Below, piece by piece: positions 1 through 5,455 of a stretch of 5,803 nucleotides of DNA. Origin of the DNA: Flavipsychrobacter stenotrophus (lineage in GTDB: Bacteria > Bacteroidota > Bacteroidia > Chitinophagales > Chitinophagaceae); the NCBI GenBank assembly GCA_947372365.1, contig CANBTK010000159.1, positions 1 through 5,803 of the forward strand, read 5' to 3'. The notes beneath the pieces are model-generated. The model made no database searches. It worked only from the letters and a program-made list of their open reading frames with translations, and had not been told where the DNA came from. A program made the translations under genes and the position numbers. Each line of letters opens with the position of its first letter. The first letter of the stretch is position 1.

Positions 1-162
1 ATTAATAGTTACTGCGGCACAGGTGCCGTCGTTGGTGCCGTCTGATGCCCCATTTCCAATTCCGTCCGCTTGGGCGTAGGTGGCTTGCCCGAGGGTACTA
101 AACATAGAGAGCGCAGTTAGCTGGCCTAACCTGAATATCTTCCTGATAAATGCTGATTGCAT
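1..162 (-). CDS. Secreted protein, N-terminal part (runs off the left edge)
   Basis: Reading the minus strand from an ATG at 162-160 gives 54 open codons to the window edge, so only the N-terminus is present. It begins MQSAFIRKIFRLGQ and continues with a short hydrophobic stretch (LTALSMFSTLG) ending in QATYAQA. That is a classical Sec signal peptide: basic n-region with two Arg and a Lys, a modest h-region, and a likely signal peptidase I cut after about residue 30-32. The mature start is rich in Gly, Asp, Asn and Thr (ADGIGNGASDGTNDGT), including a DGT-N-DGT repeat encoded by a 9-base direct repeat (22-30 and 34-42). This composition suits a surface or exported protein, but no domain is recognisable. 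The start is chosen because an in-frame TAA lies just upstream and the signal peptide begins correctly here. The function is unknown. It was missed by ORF calling because it is short and open at the window edge. Confidence 0.75.
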   Translation of the reverse strand, partial: MQSAFIRKIFRLGQLTALSMFSTLGQATYAQADGIGNGASDGTNDGTCAAVTIN

Positions 163-172
163 GGCAATGAAC

Positions 173-190
173 GCTTTTTAATTAAAAAGC
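173..190. promoter_or_regulatory. Perfect 18-bp palindrome just 5' of a start codon
   Basis: GCTTTTTAATTAAAAAGC reads identically on both strands, with a 9-bp half-site and no mismatch. It ends 10 bases upstream of the ATG (162-160) of the secreted protein. That position suits an operator bound by a dimeric repressor, or a weak hairpin in the 5' leader that could occlude initiation. Because it is almost all A/T, a chance palindrome or a general AT-rich leader is also possible. There is no matching known binding site that I can name. Confidence 0.4.
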
Positions 191-359
191 ACTAAAATTT
201 GCAGTTATTTATAGCCTACTCTTTTCTGAGGGTTTTCGGTTCGCCCTTTTATGCATGGACCTGTTGGGTTTGCCAGCCAAAAAACAATTTTCTGCAGCTC
301 ATGTTTTCATTACGGCGTAAACCCGGGCTAATGTGCACTTTGCCTTATTCCAAAGCTAA

Positions 360-479
360 TTAACCACTTATGCCTTTCCACCAGTCATTTACGAACGCCC
401 CGTTTTTTCTTCCAACCGCTGGTGTACCACCAACAAACGCATCGTAAAATGCTGATTGTGCTAGTGTTGCGGCTGTGGC
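360..479 (-). pseudogene. Orphan 39-codon C-terminal fragment of an unidentified gene
   Basis: Minus-strand codons from 479 down to a TAA at 362-360 give a protein-like 39-residue stretch: ATAATLAQSAFYDAFVGG, then TPAVGRKNGAFVNDWWKGISG. Codon first positions are strongly enriched in G, a mark of real coding sequence, and the peptide has a balanced composition with several Gly and aromatic residues ending DWWKGISG. An in-frame TAA (482-480) lies immediately before it, and there is no start codon in the frame. The only upstream ATG (490-488) is in another frame and gives a poor Arg/Ser/Trp-rich peptide. The best reading is the 3' end of a gene whose body was lost, beyond which the LytTR terminator now sits. 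The alternative is chance openness. No family is recognised. Confidence 0.35.
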
Positions 480-500
480 TTACACGCATGAGGGCTTGTT

Positions 501-542
501 GCAAAAGCAAATAGCAGCCATTCAGCTGCTATTTGCTTTTGC
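501..542 (-). terminator. Perfect 18-bp stem hairpin, probable terminator after the LytTR regulator
   Basis: The arms GCAAAAGCAAATAGCAGC (501-518) and GCTGCTATTTGCTTTTGC (525-542) are exact reverse complements around a 6-base loop. The hairpin begins 42 bases after the regulator stop codon. On the minus strand the descending arm carries CTTTTGC rather than a long free U-tract, so termination efficiency is uncertain. The A-rich ascending arm and U-rich descending arm are the usual form of Bacteroidota intrinsic terminators, and they make it symmetric, able to act in both directions. It closes the kinase-regulator transcript. A processed small-RNA stem is a less likely alternative. Confidence 0.75.
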
Positions 543-584
543 CCCGATAAGGGAAAACAATTGAATCATAAATGAAAGGGTAGG

Positions 585-1322
585 CTAATCGGTTTTAGAC
601 ACCCGTTCGAATTTATCGAGGAAATCATCGCGCAGCGATTTTGCAAGCGGCACCTCATTGCCGTTCGACATGATAAGGCTGCCATTTGTTCCATACCGCT
701 TAACGTGGTTCAGGTTAACAATAAAAGACCTGTGTACCTGAAAGTAGGCATGTTTTTCCACGATTGTTTTAAACCGGGCAAGGCTGTAGCTGCTGGTTAT
801 GGGAGCCTCCCGGGTAACCACTATTGTACACTTGTTGGTTGCTTCGAGGTACAGTATATCTTCAATATGTACGTAGTCAATACCTGTGGCACTGGGTATG
901 CCTAATTTGGCGCCGGACGGCTGCTGGCTATTGAGCCGTGACAGCCTTTTGAGCGTTGCCCGTTCCATGGCCTTGTCCACCGCAACACTCAGCTCCTTAT
1001 CGTCAATTGGCTTGAGGATGTAGCCCGTAGGGGCAAAATGGAAAGCATTTAGCGCAAATTCGGCATAAGCAGTAACAAAAATGACTTCTGCGGTTATGCC
1101 AGGCAGTAATGACAATAAATCAATTCCCGTCTTTCCCGGCATTGAAATGTCAAGGAACAAAATGTCATATTCCTGCGACCTGAGCGCCTGTAGTGCCGTA
1201 TTCCAGGAATTGTAAGTACCTGTAACTTCAATATTATCATATAGCGTAAGCAGGCATTTTTCCAGTAGGCCAACCATCTTTGGTTCATCATCTACTATGA
1301 TGCACGAAAAATTATCTTTCAT
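585..1322 (-). CDS. LytTR-family response regulator (REC-LytTR), partner of the adjacent sensor kinase
   Basis: A 245-residue cytoplasmic DNA-binding regulator with the full length and domain order of the LytR/AlgR family. The receiver domain covers about residues 5-122. The acidic pocket is Asp11-Asp12 (IIVDDEP), the phosphoacceptor is Asp58 (FLDISMPG), the switch residue is Thr84 (FVTAY) and the conserved Lys is Lys104 (LKPID). A linker (about 123-140) leads to a LytTR domain at about 141-242. That domain includes the DILYLEA strand, the HRSFIVNLNHV motif (197-207) and the terminal basic GNEVPLAKSLRDDF motif. LytTR domains bind DNA through beta-strands and loops rather than a helix-turn-helix. 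The ATG start lies inside the end of the kinase gene, overlapping it by 11 bases (ATGAAAGATAA), which implies translational coupling and a fixed kinase:regulator ratio. All key residues are present. Target genes cannot be read from this window. Confidence 0.95.
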   Translation of the reverse strand: MKDNFSCIIVDDEPKMVGLLEKCLLTLYDNIEVTGTYNSWNTALQALRSQEYDILFLDISMPGKTGIDLLSLLPGITAEVIFVTAYAEFALNAFHFAPTGYILKPIDDKELSVAVDKAMERATLKRLSRLNSQQPSGAKLGIPSATGIDYVHIEDILYLEATNKCTIVVTREAPITSSYSLARFKTIVEKHAYFQVHRSFIVNLNHVKRYGTNGSLIMSNGNEVPLAKSLRDDFLDKFERVSKTD

Positions 1323-4300
1323 TCTTTGGGTATTTTATTTTTATAATCACGGTTGTGCCTGTCAGGGGAGCAACTTTATCAATATACTTTATAGATATGT
1401 TTATGTTTTCGTATTTATTGAAAACTGAGACAAGGTCATCAATAAGCCGCTCGCCATAAGACTCCGTCTTTATAAGGCTTTGGCGGGCCAACAGTTTCGC
1501 ATTCTCCCTGCCTATGCCATCATCGTCAATAATACAATGTATTTCATTGGCGGACTGCCCCTTTTCGAATTCAATTTTCAAAAAACCTTTACCTGCTTTA
1601 TGGAACAGCCCATGGTCAATTGCGTTTTCTACAATAGGCTGTAGCAGCAGTGCGGGAATTTCAATATTGCCGATATTGTCGTTTGCGGCAACTGTTATTT
1701 TATAGTCGAACTTATCTTCAAACCTCACCTGCTGCAATTGTATATAGGTATTAAGGTTCTCAATCTCAGCGGCAATAGTAATATACTTGTTCCTGGCTGA
1801 TTTTATATAAGCCCTTAGCAAGCGGGAGAATTTGGCCAAGTGGTCGTAGGCATCTTTCATTTTCTCCTCTTTAACGAAGAACATGGCAGTGCCCAGTGTA
1901 TTGAAAATAAAATGCGGGTTAATCTGTGCATATACCGATTTTAGCTCCAAGCCCAGCCTTAAGTTCCTTTTTACCTGGTTTTTGGTAATAATGCGGTTAG
2001 ATATGTATATGACAAGCGCAAATAAAACAAGAACTACTACCACAAAACATACCCAAAACCATTTACTCTGAAAGAATAGCTGCCACCAATAGGGGCGAAC
2101 GAAAATATGAATAACAATTGCATTGCTCCTCCATACGTCGTCATTTGCCCAAACTGATAATGTATAGTACTTACCAGGTATCAATATGCCTGGCAATGTC
2201 AATTCATTGGAATTAAGTTCCCGCTTTATGTTGCTGCCGGATAGGGTATAGGTATACTTTAAAGCACCGTTTCCTGTTGGGTTAATTACATCGAACTGAA
2301 GCCTGAGGTTTTTTTGGTCAAGAATGATAGTATCGCCTGATACAATTTTAAATACCGAATCTTTGTAGTAGGCAAGGAATTTATATTGCACATCGTTGCT
2401 GCTATTGGCGCTCACCACCACGCTATCGCCGGGTATATCTATCCATAGTGCGCCTTTATCTGTATTGAGCAGTATTTTATTACCTAGCGGAACCATGCTG
2501 TAAACATGTTTGTAGGCAATGTTTTTTACATTGGGGTATAACAGGTAGCCCGAAACCTTTTGTGGCCCCAGCACTTTACTGAAAAGAATACCAAACCTGC
2601 CTGCAAGGATAATATTGCCATTATAAATGGAAAGTATGGCTTTTTTTACGTTAATATTTTCAAACAAGTAGGTATACGATTTCTTTTCAGCGTCATATAG
2701 CACCACTTTGTCATCGCCCTTAAAAAAGATATTGCCATATGTGTTGTCTATCGCTACCTGTTCCACTTTTCGGGTACCCAGCGCTGAAAGCTGCTCGTTG
2801 ATAAGAATATTATCCTGCTTTTTTTCAACATTATAAATGAGTATTTTATCCTGGTTATAGACCCATATATTTTTTCTGGTAGGGTCATACTCCATTGCTT
2901 TATACCTGCTTGGGTCTATTTTTACCACACTGTCCATCAGCTCTTTGCCTGCTTCTGATATGCTAAGGCTATTGAAGCCATACTGGCCTACGAAAAAATA
3001 ATTATGCTGGCCGTAGCTTAGCCCCGAATAAATCATGCCAAAGTCAAGTGTGGGCATCCTGCTTATGACGCTGTTACTCCTGATATCAAGCCAGGCTATG
3101 CTGTTGCTCTTTGACCCACCAAGTACTAAAAAGGTATCACCTTGGTAAGGTATTATTTTTCTTATATCATGTAGCTCGTTAAACTTTAAGTACCTCGCCG
3201 GGCGGGTACTGCTCATGGTTAGTAATGTGCCTGTTGACTTGTCCCACCAGAAACATAGCCCGTTGCCTGCCCCCACAAGTTGGTAGCCGTTAAGTTTGAT
3301 ATCCGGCGCACTTATAAATTTATTCTTTACATTGTGGTTGAAATATAGGCCGCTGGAGCTGGTAAGGATGCACCTGCCCCAAAATGCATCATCGAAAACC
3401 CTGCTTGTTTTAGTTTCGCTATTATATAGCCCGCCATAAAATTTTTCCGTCTCCCATTTGCTAATAAATTTTATATGTGGACCGGTTTTGAATTCTAATG
3501 TAAAGTGGCGGGTAGATATAAAAAAACTATTGGTTTTATTGCTAACCGACTTAATATACATAGACTCAATAGGCTCACCATCAGTATAGCTGCCTACATT
3601 TATCGTGTCTACAGAACCGTTGCCAAGGTTCATGCAATGTATGCCGTACATAACTGGAAGGTGTTGCGAATAGATAAGGAAATCATCAAGCACAAAATCG
3701 CTTACCTGGTTAAACTCCTTGCAGTATAAGGTATCCCTGAAGGGGAATTTATATTTAAGTTGGGCCTGTTTATCCTCTATCACCACATCATAAACCCGGG
3801 CGTTATAAATCATTATTGGGTTATTGTGTTGGGCCGTAAAAATCCAATGCCCATTTCTGGCCGTAGGCGGGGCGCCACTGAGCGCCGACGATGGCTCAGG
3901 GAGTTTTATATTATAAACAGTGTCCTTTTGCCCTATCCACAGGCACATATCTTTATCAATGGGAGCCCCATTGTTAATGCACATGATGCCGTTTTTATAG
4001 GGCGACACCTGTAGGGGGTAAAATACATTTCCCATCTGTGGGAGCCTGCATGCGTGGTACTTTTCATTTAAAATATAGCCAAACCCGTTCGAAATGCTGC
4101 TTAGCCAAATCCTGCCGGACTTATCTTCCTGCATGCCCCAGATGTCATTGGTTGGCAAACCATCTGACATTGTGAAGTTTTTTATCTCATAGCCATTGTA
4201 CCTCACAACCCCATCAGGGGTTGATGCCCAAAGGTAGCCATACTGGTCTTTGAGTGTGGCATATACTAGGTTAGACGGTAGCCCGTTATCTATATTTATG

Positions 4301-4395
4301 TTATGGGCATAGTCAACCTGTGCATTTGCGGTGGTGCAAAAAGCGCAGGCAACAATCAGGATGATGAGTAAATATTTAGCGCCCTTCCGTCTCAA
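1312..4395 (-). CDS. Propeller-sensor histidine kinase of the YpdA/LytS type
   Basis: A 1027-residue inner-membrane sensor kinase that should pass phosphate to the LytTR regulator encoded downstream. The signal peptide is residues 1-26, with MRRKGAKY, then LLIILIVACAFC, ending TTANAQ. Two-component-regulator propeller repeats are clear at about 38-67 (NGLPSNLVY, then YGYLWASTPDGVVRYNG) and 78-107 (DGLPTNDIWGM, then GRIWLSS); the rest, to about 690, is a more degenerate propeller. A Y_Y_Y-like immunoglobulin fold follows at about 695-770, then one membrane span at about 776-800. The kinase core has the H-box NPHFIFNTLG with His828 as phosphoacceptor, N-box PIVENAIDHG with Asn924, G-box IIDDDGIG (955-962) and the terminal GTT of the second glycine loop near 1013. 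No ATG precedes the signal peptide in frame. The start used is TTG at 4395-4393, with TAA at 4452-4450 as the upstream limit; the first internal Met is at residue 76, past the signal peptide. The ligand is unknown. Confidence 0.93.
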   Translation of the reverse strand: MRRKGAKYLLIILIVACAFCTTANAQVDYAHNINIDNGLPSNLVYATLKDQYGYLWASTPDGVVRYNGYEIKNFTMSDGLPTNDIWGMQEDKSGRIWLSSISNGFGYILNEKYHACRLPQMGNVFYPLQVSPYKNGIMCINNGAPIDKDMCLWIGQKDTVYNIKLPEPSSALSGAPPTARNGHWIFTAQHNNPIMIYNARVYDVVIEDKQAQLKYKFPFRDTLYCKEFNQVSDFVLDDFLIYSQHLPVMYGIHCMNLGNGSVDTINVGSYTDGEPIESMYIKSVSNKTNSFFISTRHFTLEFKTGPHIKFISKWETEKFYGGLYNSETKTSRVFDDAFWGRCILTSSSGLYFNHNVKNKFISAPDIKLNGYQLVGAGNGLCFWWDKSTGTLLTMSSTRPARYLKFNELHDIRKIIPYQGDTFLVLGGSKSNSIAWLDIRSNSVISRMPTLDFGMIYSGLSYGQHNYFFVGQYGFNSLSISEAGKELMDSVVKIDPSRYKAMEYDPTRKNIWVYNQDKILIYNVEKKQDNILINEQLSALGTRKVEQVAIDNTYGNIFFKGDDKVVLYDAEKKSYTYLFENINVKKAILSIYNGNIILAGRFGILFSKVLGPQKVSGYLLYPNVKNIAYKHVYSMVPLGNKILLNTDKGALWIDIPGDSVVVSANSSNDVQYKFLAYYKDSVFKIVSGDTIILDQKNLRLQFDVINPTGNGALKYTYTLSGSNIKRELNSNELTLPGILIPGKYYTLSVWANDDVWRSNAIVIHIFVRPYWWQLFFQSKWFWVCFVVVVLVLFALVIYISNRIITKNQVKRNLRLGLELKSVYAQINPHFIFNTLGTAMFFVKEEKMKDAYDHLAKFSRLLRAYIKSARNKYITIAAEIENLNTYIQLQQVRFEDKFDYKITVAANDNIGNIEIPALLLQPIVENAIDHGLFHKAGKGFLKIEFEKGQSANEIHCIIDDDGIGRENAKLLARQSLIKTESYGERLIDDLVSVFNKYENINISIKYIDKVAPLTGTTVIIKIKYPKNER

Positions 4396-4547
4396 TAGCC
4401 CATTAATGTGTAGCAGATTTGAAGGTAAAGTATTTTTTGAATTATTGTATTATTTGAAGGAAAATCATTTAACTAATCAGTTAGTTGCATATGAATATAT
4501 AATCGCTATGATGCTTGCTGCTACTAGCGGCGCAGTTATTTGCTGCT
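4396..4547. other. AT-rich leader between the MtfA-like peptidase and the kinase
   Basis: This 152-bp gap separates two genes on the same strand. It is long enough to hold a promoter for the kinase-regulator pair, but no TTTG / TAnnTTTG pair is visible on the minus strand; ATACTTTACC (about 4424-4433) is the nearest -7-like match. A small palindrome is at 4471-4486. An ATG at 4403-4401 begins a three-codon frame (ATG GGC TAT TGA) whose stop overlaps the kinase's TTG start by two bases. No convincing terminator follows the peptidase gene; the only stem nearby (about 4518-4532, GCTGCT/AGCGGC) has a mismatch on the minus strand and no U-tract. Readthrough from the peptidase is therefore possible. 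Confidence 0.5.
4471..4486. promoter_or_regulatory. Small palindrome in the kinase leader, overlapping a LytTR-like half-site
   Basis: AACTAA-TCAG-TTAGTT is a perfect 6-bp inverted repeat with a 4-base centre, 76 bases upstream of the kinase start. On the plus strand TCAGTTAGT (4477-4485) fits every position of the published degenerate LytTR consensus [TA][AC][CA]GTTN[AG][TG]. LytTR sites normally come as two direct repeats about 21-22 bases apart, and no second copy is seen at that spacing. The consensus is loose enough that a match in 150 bases by chance is not rare. Autoregulation by the neighbouring regulator is therefore only a suggestion. Confidence 0.2.
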
Positions 4548-5378
4548 TTATTGGCCAGCGGCTTTATTTTCCCTATATTCATTGTCCCGCATAAATATTG
4601 TAGAAAGTAATTGGTACAGTTCTGGGTGTGCTTTTTGAAATTTTTGTGGGTTCCCGAAAAAGTACTCGCTCACAATTGCAAGGAATTCGGCGTTGCTTTC
4701 AAGTGCATAGGGGTTAATGTCGGAATCGCCCTTTGCGATTTTGCTCATTTCATTTTTAATTTCATGCAGCCACGGCCCAACAAATGGCTGCTGCACGAGT
4801 ATTTCAGGGATACCGTCTATGGCACCGTCTTCCTTGTCAAGCAAATGGACAAACTCATGTATGCCCACATTGCCATCATTGTGGCTCCCACTAAAGCCCT
4901 CAATCAAATCAGGCTTTGATAAGATGACGATTCCATTCATGGAGCGGTTACCGACCATTCCCGAAATAAATTCGGCATGCCCAGCATACCGCTTTGTGCG
5001 AAATTGCAAGTCAAAGCTATTAGGGTATACGAGTACCGAATTTACACCGGGATAATTGTAACCGGGAAAGGCAAATGTGGGAATAATAGCACTGGAAGCC
5101 ACCATTACACGTATTGTATCATCAATATCAACGTCAATCCCCTCAATGTTTTTCGTAGCAAGAAAGAGCCTCACCCTCTCCCCAAAAACAGCCTTGCCAC
5201 CTTCATCTAGCGTTTTATAAAAAGCAACCTTTTCCTCAAGTACCCTGCGCCATGAAGCAGGGAGTGGCGCGTCCAGTTTTTCAAGCAATAATTTCTTCTT
5301 TTTCCGCGATGAGCGGATGTACGAAACTACCCCTGTTACAGCAGCAATGAGTATGATTGAAGAGATAGTATTGTTCAT
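4548..5378 (-). CDS. mtfA: MtfA-family zinc peptidase (M90) with N-terminal membrane anchor
   Basis: A 276-residue protein of the MtfA (DgsA anti-repressor) peptidase family. Residues 4-21 (TISSIILIAAVTGVVSYI) form a single hydrophobic helix followed by RSSRKKKK. By the positive-inside rule this anchors the protein with the catalytic domain in the cytoplasm. The metallopeptidase core shows GIHEFVHLLD, with His174, Glu175 and His178 as zinc ligands and catalytic Glu, and the downstream ESNAEFLAIVSEYFF segment, where Glu231 is the expected third zinc ligand. Spacing and C-terminal layout match E. coli MtfA (about 265 residues), which lacks such a clear anchor. E. coli MtfA binds the glucose repressor Mlc, but Mlc is not a Bacteroidota theme, so the substrate here is unknown. 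The start is ATG at 5378-5376; an upstream TTG-TTG in frame (from 5405) would add nine residues ahead of the hydrophobic helix and is not preferred. It lies 77 bases after the lectin-like gene and 152 bases before the kinase. Confidence 0.9.
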   Translation of the reverse strand: MNNTISSIILIAAVTGVVSYIRSSRKKKKLLLEKLDAPLPASWRRVLEEKVAFYKTLDEGGKAVFGERVRLFLATKNIEGIDVDIDDTIRVMVASSAIIPTFAFPGYNYPGVNSVLVYPNSFDLQFRTKRYAGHAEFISGMVGNRSMNGIVILSKPDLIEGFSGSHNDGNVGIHEFVHLLDKEDGAIDGIPEILVQQPFVGPWLHEIKNEMSKIAKGDSDINPYALESNAEFLAIVSEYFFGNPQKFQKAHPELYQLLSTIFMRDNEYRENKAAGQ

Positions 5379-5455
5379 CGGGTAAAGTTCAGCCCGGTGC
5401 AACAAAAACTGTTACACAATTGCGCAAAGAAATTTACATGAATCACACTTGCCGT

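Larger units (their letters stand above)
163..584. other. 422-bp intergenic region between the left secreted protein and the LytTR regulator
   Basis: No intact gene is visible here on either strand. It holds, from left to right, a perfect palindrome next to the start of the secreted protein gene (173-190), about 170 bases with nothing recognisable (191-359), a coding-like fragment on the minus strand (360-479), and a long hairpin (501-542). Very short plus-strand ATG frames at 251-331, 370-447 and 449-514 (21-26 codons) show no convincing protein character and are ignored. A promoter for the left-hand gene should lie between about 190 and 300. The minus strand there contains TATAAATA at about 208-215, but no clear Bacteroidota TAnnTTTG element. 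Confidence 0.6.

Noticed and set aside
251..514. Short plus-strand ATG frames of 21-26 codons in the left intergenic region
   Set aside because: No coding character, no recognisable motif, and they lie opposite the more protein-like minus-strand fragment or cross into the terminator stem.
4331..4594. Plus-strand open frame across the kinase start and leader
   Set aside because: It spans the ends of two minus-strand genes, has no family resemblance, and is a shadow frame with an AT-rich intergenic middle.
4717..5055. Plus-strand open frame of 112 codons inside the peptidase gene
   Set aside because: It lies fully antisense to the conserved MtfA catalytic region; its Ser/Pro-rich sequence is what antisense reading of that gene produces.
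5379..5405. Upstream TTG-TTG extension of the peptidase by nine residues
   Set aside because: A good ATG at 5378-5376 lies directly before the membrane helix; the extra residues (LHRAELYP region) look like leader sequence and add nothing to the family match.
5405..5413. LytTR-like site ACAGTTTTT (minus strand) upstream of the peptidase
   Set aside because: One mismatch to a loose consensus and no second repeat at the right spacing.
5429..5436. TAAATTTC on the minus strand as a Bacteroidota -7 element for the peptidase gene
   Set aside because: It matches TAnnTTTG in seven of eight positions, but the nearest TTG lies about 24 bases upstream, too far for the usual spacing of about 19. Not enough to call a promoter.
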